Source of the DNA: CAZHLD01 sp964533185
Lineage (GTDB): Bacteria > Acidobacteriota > Terriglobia > Acidiferrales > UBA7541
Assembly: GCA_964533185.1 (NCBI GenBank)
Contig: CAZHLD010000005.1
Span: 1 to 64,000, forward strand
DNA: 64,000 bases
Direction of reading: 5' to 3'
The number at the start of each line of letters is the position of its first letter. Position 1 is the stretch's first letter. Positions 1-9,113 of the stretch are shown in pieces. The notes under the pieces were generated by a model, which saw only the letters and a program-made list of their open reading frames with translations, searched no databases and was not told the DNA's origin. The position numbers and the translations under genes are program-made.

Positions 1-16
1 CTGAAGCCTGTCCTAC
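1..16. repeat. Palindromic repeat, CTGAAGCCTGTCCTAC type, cut by window edge
   Basis: Right half of the palindrome seen complete at 15799-15822, 15975-15998, 36849-36871 and 52338-52361. Read on the minus strand, the repeat begins G-TAG-GACAGG, and that TAG is the stop codon of the aldolase gene next to it. Confidence 0.7.
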
Positions 17-1029
17 AACAAGGCGGAGGCGGAGGAGGCGCCGTAGAAGGCGAACCAAGGTTTGGCAGCAGTGAGGCGCGAGTTGACGTTGTTGATGTTT
101 TTGACGCCTTCGGTGGAGAGCCAGTCTTCGAGCGCCTTGATGCCCTGCTTGGCGTAGACGGGCATGCCGTCTTTCCAGGTGGCGCGGCCGCAGAGGACGC
201 CTGAGAAATTGACGCCGGATTCGGCGGCCAGCTCGAGGGTTTCGGCGAAGGTGTCGTTGCTGACCCCGGCGGAAAGATAAATGAAAGGTTTTTTCGCGAC
301 GGCGGCGGCCTTCTGGAAATACTCCCTGGCCTGGTCGCGGGTGTAGCAGGAGTCGCCCTTGCAGGAGCCGGCGCCCTTGACGAAGGCCATGTTGATGGGG
401 ACTTCGACCTTCATGACGTCCACGGCGTACTGGGGCTTGGAGAATTCTTCCATGCTCTTGATGACGACTTCGGGCTTTTTCCTGGCGAACTCAATTCCCT
501 TTTCGTCCACGCCCTCTTCGTAGCCGACAAATTCGAGGAAAAACGGGACGTCGGCGGCGGCACATTCGCCGCCAATGCGTTCGACCCAGGCGTGCTTGGT
601 TTCGTTGATCTCGCGCGGGTCGAAGGGCGTGTAGTAGAGAAGGATCTTGATGCAGTCGGCGCCGGCGGCGACGAGACGACGGACCGACCAGTGGTCGAGA
701 AGATCGGGGAGGCGGCCGGGGCGGGTGTTGTCGTAGCCGGAATTTTCGTAGGCGAGAAGCAGGCCGGCGTTCTTGGCGCGCTGCCGGGCGGCGGTGAGGC
801 CGTATTCAGGGTCGAGGAGAATGGCGCTGGCGTGAGGAGTGAGGATGCGGACGACGGCTTCTTTGAACTCGGACATCATCTCCGGCGTGACGGCTTTTTT
901 GTCAATGCCTTTGTCCTTGGCGATGGCGCTGCGGAGCGAGCCGCGCTGGTCCATGGCGGCGGCAGCAATGACGCCACGGTCGTTGGAAACGGCCTTGAGA
1001 CCACGCTGTTTGCCGGGGGTGATTTTCAT
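13..1029 (-). CDS. lacD: Class I aldolase, tagatose-1,6-bisphosphate aldolase (LacD) family
   Basis: Predicted cytosolic class I aldolase of 338 residues, close to the usual length of about 325. The LacD/fructose-bisphosphate group cleaves tagatose 1,6-bisphosphate into DHAP and glyceraldehyde 3-phosphate. Visible motifs are AAAMDQRGSL near the N-terminus, ADCIKILLYY in the middle and VMKVEVPINM, whose lysine is the likely Schiff-base residue. GVSNDTF and VLCGRATW lie in the C-terminal half. An in-frame ATG exists at 1083, but the ATG at 1029 follows GGAGGACGTCCC and is preferred. No lac or tagatose genes are adjacent, so the natural substrate is uncertain; some members act as general FBP aldolases. 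The stop codon lies inside a palindromic repeat. Confidence 0.85.
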   Translation of the reverse strand: MKITPGKQRGLKAVSNDRGVIAAAAMDQRGSLRSAIAKDKGIDKKAVTPEMMSEFKEAVVRILTPHASAILLDPEYGLTAARQRAKNAGLLLAYENSGYDNTRPGRLPDLLDHWSVRRLVAAGADCIKILLYYTPFDPREINETKHAWVERIGGECAAADVPFFLEFVGYEEGVDEKGIEFARKKPEVVIKSMEEFSKPQYAVDVMKVEVPINMAFVKGAGSCKGDSCYTRDQAREYFQKAAAVAKKPFIYLSAGVSNDTFAETLELAAESGVNFSGVLCGRATWKDGMPVYAKQGIKALEDWLSTEGVKNINNVNSRLTAAKPWFAFYGASSASALL

Positions 1030-1309
1030 GGGACGTCCTCCAGGTGAGGAAGATGCGTGCAAAGCAACGGGGGATTCTAACATTTTCCGTTGACCGTTGT
1101 CCGCTGTCCGTTCCGAACAAACAACCGAAGGCAGGGAGTTCTAAGAGGAAGAGAAAACATATCGCAGAGTTCGCAGAGGAGAAGGATATCGCAGAGGAAG
1201 AGAGAGCGGAATCCTCGCTGCGCTCGGAACGACAGAGGCAGAGGGATTCTTCGGGCCGACACAAAGCGTCGGCCCTCAGAATGACAGCGCATTGAAAGGT
1301 AGCGCAGGG
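1030..1309. repeat. Intergenic repeat cluster
   Basis: No gene is seen. From left to right the spacer holds a CCGTTG/GTCCG low-complexity unit (1083-1113), a CGCAGAG-type unit (1163-1200), a small palindrome AATCCTCG...CGGAACGACA (1209-1235) and a full ATTCTTCG...CAGAATGACA element (1244-1287) with perfect arms GGGCCGAC/GTCGGCCC. These families recur through the window. Confidence 0.75.
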
Positions 1310-2956
1310 TCAGAGGAAGAGGAGGTGGTGGGGGGAGGGGATGGAGAGGGAGGAGTGGCGGAGGAGGGCGTCGAGGAGAGGGTCGCCGTGGCGGGCGAGG
1401 AATGGGAGGAGACACAGAGAGCGCTCCTGAAGGCCGTGGTGGGGATAGAGGGAGTCGGTGAGCTGCTGTTGGTGGCGGGCGAGGACGCCCTGGCGCGCGC
1501 CCTGAGCGCGGCCGGTTTTTTCGCGGAGGCGGAGGAACTGGTAGAGGATTTTGCGTTCGGCGGTGGAGAGAGAGCCGAGAAGAGTTTTGTCGAGTTTGCC
1601 GAGGGGGCGGCGGAGGCCGGTAAGAAGGCGACGGATTGATTTCTCGCCGGAGGTGAAGCGCGCGGCTAGGGCGCTGGTGAGGAATTGGCGTTCGAGATTC
1701 GAGCGGAGGTGCTGGCGGCCGCGGAAGAGGTCCCCCAGCTCGAGAGAATATTTTTTAAGCAGGCGAGCAACGTGGGGTTCGATGAGGGTAAAGCCGGCGC
1801 GCGGTAGGATGGCGGGCATGCGCGGCAGCAGGCGACGATAGACGATTTCGGCCTGGGCAAAATAGGCGACTTCGGCAGGGCCGGCGATGTACGCGGCGGT
1901 GGGGAGAAGGGTGTCCTGGACGACGGGGCGAAGAAGGACGTTGGGGCTGAAGCGCTCGGGGGCACGATCGAGGAGGGCGAGGAGGTCGGCGAGGGAGTGC
2001 CCGTGATTGCCGGCGACGAAGCCGGAATTGCCACGGCCGGCGGCGGGGCGAAGGGGAAGGCGCTGGCCATCGTGGTTGAGGAAGAGGAGCGTGCTGCGTT
2101 CAAGGACCTTCACCTGGGCGTGGTAACGGGCGCGGTCGAGCTGGCGTCCACGAGCGAGGAGATCGGCGGCCAGCGCGGCGTGATCTTCGAGGGCGCGACG
2201 GTAAACGGGAGCGGCGAGACGGTGGAGGCGAGGGTCGAGCGGGTCGAGGAGAATCAGGCCGTGGCGAGCAAAGAAGCGGGCGAAAAGTTTGCCGAAGGCG
2301 CTGCCGAAGGTTTCATGGGGGCGGTAGGAGTCCTGAAGAGCTTCGGAGACGAGGTCGGCGGCGGGGCCATCGAGGGAAGCGACGGCTTGTTCGACCAGAG
2401 TCGAGACGGCGTCGCCCAGGCGAACTTCGCCGACGCGTTGGCCGGCAGGGCCGGCGGGAGCGAGTTCGCGGCGCGAGAGATCCGAGCGGGAGAGCCACCA
2501 GGAGTGGTTGACTTCGGCGAGGTCGTGGTCTTCGGTGGCCAGCCAGAAGATGGGGACAGCGTCATGTCCGCGCGAAGTGAGATCGGCGGCGAGGCGGATG
2601 ATGGAGAGCGCTTTGTAGAAACTGTAGGCGGGGCCGGAGAAGAGGCCGACCTGCTGCCCGGTAACGATGGCGACGGAGCCGGCAGCGAGGCGGTCGAGAT
2701 TTTTTTGTGTGGCCGGGCCGCTGCCGAAACGGAGGTTTTGTTCGCGGAGGATTTCGACGACGGAGCGGCGCAGGGCCGGGTCGGGCGCGGTGCCGTGAGA
2801 GAGCTGGCGGATGGCGCCGAGGACGCCCGCCTCGGTGGGAGGATGGGCGTAGAAGTCGGAGAGGCGGGGGAAGTCGTCGTGATAGGTGGAGAAAAGGCGC
2901 GAGGTGTGGGGGAGCTGAGCGGAAGGAATGGAGCGACACTCCATCGGAGGGGCCAT
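1310..2956 (-). CDS. bshC: Putative cysteine ligase BshC (bacillithiol biosynthesis)
   Basis: BshC adds cysteine to glucosaminyl-malate, the last step in making the thiol bacillithiol. The protein has 548 residues, near the usual 540. Family features visible are the N-terminal stretch around QLPHTSRLFSTYHDDF, AIVTGQQVGLFSGPAY, the IFWLATEDHDLAEVNH block and a C-terminal coiled-coil-like helical region rich in Arg, Leu and Gln. A GTG at 3031 is also in frame, but the extra 25 residues are unlike the family; ATG at 2956 or 2944 is likelier, and neither has a clear ribosome-binding site. It appears to be transcribed alone. BshA and BshB are not in the window. Confidence 0.85.
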   Translation of the reverse strand: MAPPMECRSIPSAQLPHTSRLFSTYHDDFPRLSDFYAHPPTEAGVLGAIRQLSHGTAPDPALRRSVVEILREQNLRFGSGPATQKNLDRLAAGSVAIVTGQQVGLFSGPAYSFYKALSIIRLAADLTSRGHDAVPIFWLATEDHDLAEVNHSWWLSRSDLSRRELAPAGPAGQRVGEVRLGDAVSTLVEQAVASLDGPAADLVSEALQDSYRPHETFGSAFGKLFARFFARHGLILLDPLDPRLHRLAAPVYRRALEDHAALAADLLARGRQLDRARYHAQVKVLERSTLLFLNHDGQRLPLRPAAGRGNSGFVAGNHGHSLADLLALLDRAPERFSPNVLLRPVVQDTLLPTAAYIAGPAEVAYFAQAEIVYRRLLPRMPAILPRAGFTLIEPHVARLLKKYSLELGDLFRGRQHLRSNLERQFLTSALAARFTSGEKSIRRLLTGLRRPLGKLDKTLLGSLSTAERKILYQFLRLREKTGRAQGARQGVLARHQQQLTDSLYPHHGLQERSLCLLPFLARHGDPLLDALLRHSSLSIPSPHHLLFL

Positions 2957-3016
2957 GATACATGGGGCGGGCAACGCGGGCAATCGAGTGGGAATCTGAG
3001 CGGGCAGAGGGGTGGT

Positions 3017-3292
3017 GTCACTGGACGGCACAGGAAGGTCCGCGGCGCATCGAAAGGAGTAAACTGGGGTGGCGGAATGTCCAACCGGAGAATGAACATG
3101 CAGGGAAACGTCTGGAAGCAGGCGGTGGCGGAGGAAGGCCTCCTGCTGACGAGGAACCTGCCGATTGTTGAGGGAGCGGAGGAACTGCGCGTGGCGGTGC
3201 GGGATGGGTCGAGCGGGGTGGTGGGGAGTGTGACCGTGCCGATGGGGAGGTTGACGGCGGGGGTGGTAAAGGGAGTAGGGGTTAGGGTGTAG
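3017..3292 (+). pseudogene. C-terminal relic of a VWA-type exported protein
   Basis: The plus-strand frame ending at TAG 3290 reads LLLTRNLPIVEGAEELRVAV and then RDGSSGVVGSVTVPM. This resembles the C-terminal tail of the large VWA-domain proteins common in acidobacteria, which end with LRVVVRD..SG..GSVTIPL. Only about 70-90 codons are left: upstream in the same frame is the antisense of bshC, so the N-terminal part including the VWA domain is missing. An internal ATG at 3077 could allow a 71-residue peptide. I infer a truncated relic. The family match is from memory, without alignment. Confidence 0.4.
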
Positions 3293-3546
3293 GGTTTAGG
3301 GCGAAGAGCGGGGCCAGGCAAGTTCCAACCGGAATAATTCCTGAACAATCAGGAGCGAAAGGAGGGCGGAGGGATTCTTCGTCCGCCTGCCCTTCGACTT
3401 CGCTCAGGGCGAGCGGCGGACTCAGAATAACACCGCTCCTGCTGCGGCGTGATAGGCCATGCGTCACGCAATGCAGTGCGAAGACGGGGCGTATTGCCAT
3501 ACGCCCATACAAGAAAAACTGCACGACTGGAAGGAGGCGGGAGGGC
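3293..3546. repeat. Intergenic region with palindromic elements
   Basis: Contains a long ATTCTTCG...CAGAATAACA element (3371-3433), whose arms include GTCCGCC/GGCGGAC with an inner CGACTTCGCTCAGG section, and a separate hairpin GGGCGTAT-TGCC-ATACGCCC (3487-3506). No gene is recognised. Confidence 0.65.
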
Positions 3547-4455
3547 TTAGGGCGTGGGGGTGGGAGCGAGAGTGAGGGAGGCGAGGAGGGAGTCGATGGA
3601 GGCGCGCTGGGAGTCGGTGAGGGGGAGGAAGGGGCGGCGGGCGGGGCCGCCGAAGTAGCCGACGCGGTCCATGGCGTACTTGACGCCGGGGACGCCGAGG
3701 TCGGAAACGATGATGCGAGCGGGGTCGAGAAGGCGGCGCTGAAGAGCGAGGGCGCTTTCGGCGTCGCCGGCGCGGGCGACCTGCCACAGTTCGACGCAGA
3801 GTTCGGGAAGGACGCAGGCGAGTCCGAGGATGCCGCCGACGGCACCGGCGGCGAGCGAAACATAGAGCGTGGAGGCGGAGCCCACCAGGGTCTGAAACTC
3901 GGACGGAGTGGCGCTGATGATTTCGGAGACGCGCTGGACGTTGCCGGAGCTTTCCTTGATGCCGATGATGTTGGAATGGCGCGCGAGGCGGGCGACAAGC
4001 GGGGCCTCGACGGCGACGCCGGTGAATTGCGGGACGCTGTAGATGAGGAGAGGGATGACAGCGGCGTCGGCGACGCGGAGGTAGTGCTCGGCGATGGCAT
4101 TGGGGGTCATCTGCGGCTTGTAGTAATAAGGCGTTTTGACGAGAGCGACTTTGTAGCCGAGGGCGGCGGCGCGGTTGGTGCGGGCGATGGTCTCTTCGGT
4201 GGAGTCGGTGCCGGTGCCGGCGATGAGGAGCTTATCGGGTGAGGCGGCTTCGCGGGCGGCGTCCCAGATGCGTTCGATTTCGTCGCGGCTGAGAAGGACG
4301 GATTCGCCGGTGGAGCCGATGACGACGTAGCCAGCGAGACGAGTGCGGTTGTAGCGGGCAATGTTCTGGCGGAGATGATCGAGGGCGAGGGAGCCGTCGT
4401 GGTTGAAGGGAGTGGTGAGCGGAGGGAAGATGCCGTGCAATTTCATGATCCGCAT
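3547..4455 (-). CDS. DapA-family aldolase, 4-hydroxy-2-oxoglutarate aldolase-like
   Basis: TIM-barrel Schiff-base aldolase of 302 residues. Family marks are GIFPPLTTPF at the N-terminus, VVIGSTGESVLLS (GTTGE in true DapA), TPYYYKP with the catalytic tyrosine, YSVPQFTG and the lysine in IGIKESSG. The C-terminal part (DLGVPGVKYAMD, GYFGGPARRPFLPL) looks more like 4-hydroxy-2-oxoglutarate aldolase (HOGA1 type), which makes pyruvate plus glyoxylate, than like lysine-pathway DapA. No lysine genes are nearby. ATG 4455 and ATG 4446 are both possible starts; neither has a strong ribosome-binding site. N-acetylneuraminate lyase or a sugar-acid aldolase are alternatives. Confidence 0.75.
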   Translation of the reverse strand: MRIMKLHGIFPPLTTPFNHDGSLALDHLRQNIARYNRTRLAGYVVIGSTGESVLLSRDEIERIWDAAREAASPDKLLIAGTGTDSTEETIARTNRAAALGYKVALVKTPYYYKPQMTPNAIAEHYLRVADAAVIPLLIYSVPQFTGVAVEAPLVARLARHSNIIGIKESSGNVQRVSEIISATPSEFQTLVGSASTLYVSLAAGAVGGILGLACVLPELCVELWQVARAGDAESALALQRRLLDPARIIVSDLGVPGVKYAMDRVGYFGGPARRPFLPLTDSQRASIDSLLASLTLAPTPTP

Positions 4456-4475
4456 TCTAGCGCAAAAGGAGAGAA

Positions 4476-4574
4476 GCCGTCAGCCGTCAGCCGTCAGCTT
4501 TCAGCTTTCAGCAACCAACCCTTGGGTGCGTCAATTTCGCAAGGAACTGAAGGCTGATAGCTGAAGGCTGAAAG
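4476..4574. repeat. TCAGCTTTCAGC-type low-complexity repeat
   Basis: The spacer between carB and the aldolase is built from CAGCCGTCAGC, TCAGCTTTCAGC and GAAGGCTGAAAGC units that pair with one another in inverted orientation. The same unit recurs near 12604, 20540, 24755, 26718 and 38155. Confidence 0.7.
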
Positions 4575-7500
4575 CTATTGAGGAGCGGCGGCGCGGCGGG
4601 AGTGGAGGTGCTGGAGGGAGGCGACCTCGAAAGACTGTTCGTGGAGGGCGCGGATGCCGCGGGCGGCGGCGAGCGCGGCCGAGAGCGTGGTGATGCAGGG
4701 AACGTTGTGGCGGATGGCGGCGCGGCGGATGGATTTTTCGTCGTAGAAGGATTCGCGGCCGAGGGGAGTATTGATGATGAGGTCGACTTTGCCAGTCTTG
4801 ACCAAGTCCACGATGTTGGGGCGGCCTTCGTTGACTTTGTAAACGGATTCAGCCTCGATGCCGGCCGAGCGCAGGGCGGAGGCGGTGCCGCGCGTAGCCA
4901 GCACGCGGAAGCCGAGAGAGGCGAGGTCGCGGGCGACCGAGGCGACGTGGCGTTTGTCGCGGTCGCTGACGCTGATAAAGACGGTGCCGCTGCGCGGGAG
5001 ACGCTGTCCGGCGGCGAGCTGGGCCTTGGCGAAGGCGTGGCCGAAATTGGAGGCAATGCCCATGACTTCGCCGGTGGAGCGCATTTCGGGGCCGAGGATG
5101 GTGTCCACGCCGCGGAATTTGTTGAAGGGAAAGACGGGCGATTTGACGGCGTAGAAGTCGCGGACAGGGATTTCGGCGACGCCATCGGTCTGCACCACGG
5201 GCAGGCCCATGGCGGCGAGCTTGCGGCCGGTCATGAGGCGCGCGGCGACTTTGGCGAGAGGGACGCCGACGGCTTTGCTGACGAAGGGGATGGTGCGCGA
5301 GGCGCGCGGGTTGACCTCGAGGACGTAAACGGTGTCGCGCTGGATGGCGTACTGAACGTTCATCAGGCCGACGACGTGAAGGGCCTGGGCCAGGCGCCTG
5401 GTGTAATCGCGGATGCGGTGCAGAACCGCTGGCGAGAGCGAAACGGGCGGCAGCACGCAAGACGAGTCGCCTGAGTGGACGCCGGCTTCTTCGATGTGCT
5501 CCATGATTCCGCCGATGACGACGTCGGTGCCGTCGGCGAGAGCGTCCACGTCCACTTCGACGGCGTCTTCCAGGAAACGATCAATCAGGACGGGGCGGGC
5601 CGGGCCCATGAGGGCGGCCTGGGCGACGTAGTCCTGAACGGTTTGCAGATCGTAGGCAATGACCATGGCGCGGCCGCCCAAGACGTAGCTGGGGCGGACG
5701 AGGACGGGCAGGCCGACATCGGAGGCGACGCGGGCGGCTTCTTCGGGGATGAGCGCGGTGCCGTTGCGCGGCTGAGGGATTTGCAATTCTTCGAGGAGGC
5801 GGCCAAAGCGGCGGCGGTCTTCGGCGAGGTCGATCATCTCCGGCGCGGTGCCGATGATAGGGACGCCGTTGCGCTTGAGCTCGAGGGCGAGGTTGAGCGG
5901 CGTCTGTCCGCCGAACTGGACGATGACGCCCTGAGGCTTTTCGCGGTCGATGACGGCGAGAACGTCTTCGAGGGTGAGCGGCTCGAAGTAGAGGCGGTCG
6001 GAGGTGTCGTAGTCGGTGGAGACGGTTTCGGGGTTGCAGTTGATCATGACCGTCTCGAAGCCGTCTTCGCGCAGGGCGAAGGAGGCGTGGCAGCAGCAGT
6101 AATCGAACTCGATTCCCTGACCGATGCGATTGGGGCCGCTGCCGAGAATGACGACCTTGGGGCGAGCGACGGCGTCGGCTTCGTCTTCGTCTTCGTAGGT
6201 GGAGTAGAGATAGGGCGTGAAGGATTCGAACTCGGCGGCGCAGGTGTCCACGCGCTTGAAGACGGGGGCGACGCTGTGGCGGATGCGCTGCTTGCGGACA
6301 GCGGCGGGCGTGGTGCCCCAGAGCTGAGCAAGCTGCTCGTCGCTTGAGCCGTTGCGCTTGGCTTCGCGGAGAAGCTCGGCGGAGGCGGTGCCGACGGTGA
6401 CGCCGGAGACGCGGTGGTTGAGGGCGACGATCTCCTCTATCTGATGGATGAACCAGGGGTCGATCCTGGTGAGCTGGCAGACTTCTGAGGCCGCGAGGCC
6501 GCGTTCAAGGGCGGTGAAGAGCCAGTGGATGCGATCGGGGCGCGGTGTGGAGAGCTTTTCGCGAAGGAGCGAGGCGGGCGTGTCAGCGGGGGCGCGCCAG
6601 GGCGTATGCGGCTCGAGCGAGCGGATGCCCTTCTGGAGGGCTTCCTTGAAGGTGCGGCCGATGGCCATGACTTCGCCGACGGACTTCATCTGCGTGCTGA
6701 GGGCGCTATCGGCGCCGGGGAATTTTTCAAACTGCCATTTGGGGATTTTGACGACGACGTAGTCAATCGTAGGCTCGAAGCAGGACGGGGTCTTGCGCGT
6801 AATGTCGTTGGGGATTTCGTCGAGGGTCATGCCGACGGCGAGGCGGGCGGCGATTTTAGCGATGGGAAAGCCGGTGGCTTTGCTGGCGAGCGCGGAGCTG
6901 CGGGAGACGCGCGGGTTCATCTCAATGACGACCATTCGTCCGGTCTCGGGATGGATGGCGAACTGGATGTTCGAGCCGCCGGTCTCGACGCCGACTTCGC
7001 GGATGACGGCAGCAGCGGCGTCGCGCATGCGCTGGTATTCCTTGTCGGTGAGGGTCTGCGCGGGGGCGACGGTGATGGAGTCGCCGGTGTGGACGCCCAT
7101 GGGGTCGAAATTTTCGATGGAGCAGATGACCACGAAGTTGTCGCGAACGTCCCGCATGACTTCGAGCTCGAACTCTTTCCAGCCGAGGACGGATTCTTCG
7201 ACGAGAGCTTCGTGGACGGGGCTGGCGTCGAGGGCGTGGGCGATGGCTTCGGCAAACTCTTCGCGGTTGAAGACGATGGAGCCGCCGGTGCCGCCGAGAG
7301 TGAACGACGGGCGAATGACGACGGGATAACCGAGCTGATCGCCGAGGCGGAGAGCGTCGGCGGCGTTGTTGACGAGGGCGGAGGCGGGGACGTCGAGGCC
7401 AACTTTGCGGCAGGCGTCTTTGAACCAGAGGCGGTCTTCGGCAACTTTAATGGCGCGAAGTGATGCGCCGATAAGCTGGACGCCGTACTTTTCGAGAATG

Positions 7501-7817
7501 GCGTTTTCGGCGAGCTCGACGGCGAGGTTGAGACCGGTCTGGCCGCCGACGGTGGGAAGCAGCGCGTCGGGACGCTCGGCGGCGATGATTTGTTCGAGGT
7601 AATCGCGAGTGAGCGGCTCGATGTACGTGCAGTCGGCGATTTCGGGGTCGGTCATGATGGTGGCGGGGTTGGAATTGACCAAAACGACCTGATAGCCCTC
7701 GGCGCGCAGGGCTTTGCAGGCTTGCGTGCCGGAGTAGTCGAACTCGCAAGCCTGGCCGATGACAATTGGGCCGGAGCCGATGATCAGGATTTTCGAGATG
7801 TCGGTGCGCTTGGGCAT
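4575..7817 (-). CDS. carB: Carbamoyl-phosphate synthase, large subunit
   Basis: The large subunit uses two ATP to make carbamoyl phosphate from bicarbonate and the ammonia that CarA releases, feeding arginine and pyrimidine synthesis. Its 1080 residues match the family. The two homologous ATP-grasp halves begin with ILIIGSGPIVIGQ near residue 10 and VVILGSGPNRIGQG near 555. Metal-binding motifs are VIEMNPRVSRSSALASK and VLEVNPRASRTIPFVSK. The last 140 residues form the MGS-like allosteric domain (GTVFISVSDRDKR, GFRVLATRGTA, IINTPLG). It lies 63 bp downstream of carA, probably in one transcript lepB-carA-carB; the spacer holds a short palindromic element. Confidence 0.97.
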   Translation of the reverse strand: MPKRTDISKILIIGSGPIVIGQACEFDYSGTQACKALRAEGYQVVLVNSNPATIMTDPEIADCTYIEPLTRDYLEQIIAAERPDALLPTVGGQTGLNLAVELAENAILEKYGVQLIGASLRAIKVAEDRLWFKDACRKVGLDVPASALVNNAADALRLGDQLGYPVVIRPSFTLGGTGGSIVFNREEFAEAIAHALDASPVHEALVEESVLGWKEFELEVMRDVRDNFVVICSIENFDPMGVHTGDSITVAPAQTLTDKEYQRMRDAAAAVIREVGVETGGSNIQFAIHPETGRMVVIEMNPRVSRSSALASKATGFPIAKIAARLAVGMTLDEIPNDITRKTPSCFEPTIDYVVVKIPKWQFEKFPGADSALSTQMKSVGEVMAIGRTFKEALQKGIRSLEPHTPWRAPADTPASLLREKLSTPRPDRIHWLFTALERGLAASEVCQLTRIDPWFIHQIEEIVALNHRVSGVTVGTASAELLREAKRNGSSDEQLAQLWGTTPAAVRKQRIRHSVAPVFKRVDTCAAEFESFTPYLYSTYEDEDEADAVARPKVVILGSGPNRIGQGIEFDYCCCHASFALREDGFETVMINCNPETVSTDYDTSDRLYFEPLTLEDVLAVIDREKPQGVIVQFGGQTPLNLALELKRNGVPIIGTAPEMIDLAEDRRRFGRLLEELQIPQPRNGTALIPEEAARVASDVGLPVLVRPSYVLGGRAMVIAYDLQTVQDYVAQAALMGPARPVLIDRFLEDAVEVDVDALADGTDVVIGGIMEHIEEAGVHSGDSSCVLPPVSLSPAVLHRIRDYTRRLAQALHVVGLMNVQYAIQRDTVYVLEVNPRASRTIPFVSKAVGVPLAKVAARLMTGRKLAAMGLPVVQTDGVAEIPVRDFYAVKSPVFPFNKFRGVDTILGPEMRSTGEVMGIASNFGHAFAKAQLAAGQRLPRSGTVFISVSDRDKRHVASVARDLASLGFRVLATRGTASALRSAGIEAESVYKVNEGRPNIVDLVKTGKVDLIINTPLGRESFYDEKSIRRAAIRHNVPCITTLSAALAAARGIRALHEQSFEVASLQHLHSRRAAAPQ

Positions 7818-7829
7818 TCTAAGGTCAAA

Positions 7830-7862
7830 ACAGCAGATTCCCCATTTCGCCCGGAATGACGA
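7830..7862. repeat. ATTCCC...CGGAATGAC palindromic element, short copy
   Basis: Sits in the 63-bp carA-carB spacer. It has AGCAGATTCCCC, a short TTCGC-like loop and CCGGAATGACGA; its inner arms are shorter than those of other copies. Confidence 0.6.
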
Positions 7863-7880
7863 CCCATATTTGCGTGTCGT

Positions 7881-9095
7881 TCATATTGTGCGGCCGGAGT
7901 CGCCGAGTATGCCGCGGCGGAGAGCGCCGGAGAATTTGTGCTCCTTCATCAGATCGACGAACTGGCGAAACAGGTACTGGGAATCGTGGGGGCCGGGGGA
8001 GGCCTCGGGATGATATTGCACGCTGAAGAGAGGCAGCGAGCGGTGGCGCATGCCCTCGTTGGTCCCGTCGTTGAGATTCATGTGGGTGATTTGGACGTCG
8101 GAGGCCGGAAGCGAGTCCGGGTCCACGGCGAAGCCGTGGTTCTGGGCGGTAATTTCGACCTTCTGGGTGAGCAGGTTTTTCACTGGATGATTGGAGCCGT
8201 GGTGGCCGAACTTGAGCTTGAAGGTACGGCCGCCCAAAGCGAGGCCACAGAGCTGGTGGCCGAGGCAGATGCCGAAAATGGGGACGCGGCCGAGGAGTTT
8301 GCGGATGGCTTCGATGGCGTAGGTGACAGGCTCAGGGTCGCCCGGGCCGTTGCTGAGAAAGACGCCGTCGGGCTTGAGGGCCAGGACGTCTTCGGCCGAG
8401 GTGCGGGCGGGAACGACAGTGACGTCGCAATTGTGGTCGGTGAGGAGGCGAAGGATGTTCTGCTTGATGCCGAAGTCATAGGCGACAACGCGGAAGCGGC
8501 GGGCTTCGGCACCGGCAGTGGATTCGCCCAGCTCATCGCGCCAGGGCGAGAGAGAGAGGTCTATCGAGCCGCGGTTCCAGTCGTAGGACTTTTCGCAGGT
8601 GACGCGGCTGGCAAGCTCGAGGCCGGCCATGGTGGGAAGGGCGCGGGCTTCGGCGACGAGTTTGTCAGCAGGAGTGCCGTCGGTGGAGACGACGCCGCGC
8701 AGGGCGCCGACTTTGCGGATGTGGCGAACGAGGGCACGCGTGTCGATATCCCAGATGACGGGGACATTGTGGCGGGAGAGGTAAAGCTGGGCGGACTCGG
8801 TGGAGCGCCAGTTGGAGGCGAGCAGGGAGAATTCGCGGACGATGAGGGCTTCGATGTAGGGCCGGGCGGACTCTTCGTCGTCGAGGTTTGAGCCGACGTT
8901 GCCGATATGCGGATAGGTGAGGCAGACGATCTGGCCGGAATAGCTGGGGTCGGTGAAAACTTCCTGGTAGCCGGTGAGAGAGGTATTGAAAACGACTTCG
9001 CCGCCCCGGCGCGTGCGAGCGCCCGCCGCGCGACCGTTAAAGACTCGCCCGTCCTCGAGCGCAAGAAGAGCGGGGCGTGGGGATGGGTCGATCAG
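7881..9095 (-). CDS. carA: Carbamoyl-phosphate synthase, small (glutaminase) subunit, probable CTG start
   Basis: CarA splits glutamine and passes ammonia to CarB. The frame carries all family marks: LLALEDGRVF and VVFNTSLTGYQE at the N-terminus, NWRSTESAQLYL, DTRALVRHIR, and the class I amidotransferase domain with nucleophile Cys in FGICLGHQLCG and His/Glu in VQYHPEASPGPHDS. The first in-frame ATG is at 8630, far inside the conserved N-terminal domain, so it cannot be the true start. Upstream the frame is open to TGA at 9116-9114 (the lepB stop) without ATG, GTG or TTG. CTG at 9095 follows AAGGAGG with 5 bases between and gives 404 residues; ATC at 9092 is an alternative. Confidence 0.9.
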   Translation of the reverse strand: MIDPSPRPALLALEDGRVFNGRAAGARTRRGGEVVFNTSLTGYQEVFTDPSYSGQIVCLTYPHIGNVGSNLDDEESARPYIEALIVREFSLLASNWRSTESAQLYLSRHNVPVIWDIDTRALVRHIRKVGALRGVVSTDGTPADKLVAEARALPTMAGLELASRVTCEKSYDWNRGSIDLSLSPWRDELGESTAGAEARRFRVVAYDFGIKQNILRLLTDHNCDVTVVPARTSAEDVLALKPDGVFLSNGPGDPEPVTYAIEAIRKLLGRVPIFGICLGHQLCGLALGGRTFKLKFGHHGSNHPVKNLLTQKVEITAQNHGFAVDPDSLPASDVQITHMNLNDGTNEGMRHRSLPLFSVQYHPEASPGPHDSQYLFRQFVDLMKEHKFSGALRRGILGDSGRTI

Positions 9096-9100
9096 CGGGA

Positions 9101-9107
9101 CCTCCTT
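9101..9107 (-). promoter_or_regulatory. Strong Shine-Dalgarno sequence that sets the carA start
   Basis: AAGGAGG on the minus strand (9107 to 9101), followed by TCCCG and then CTG at 9095. It lies in the 18-bp gap between the lepB stop and carA, so it can only serve carA. Confidence 0.8.
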
Positions 9108-9113
9108 GCGAGA

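Noticed and set aside
1997..3016. Long plus-strand open frame opposite bshC
   Set aside because: It is the antisense of bshC in a GC-rich genome; only the last part beyond 3017 has independent protein character.
5475..6347. Long plus-strand frame opposite carB (and similar frames opposite other GC-rich genes)
   Set aside because: Composition is Gly/Asp/Val-rich noise caused by codon bias of the real gene on the other strand.
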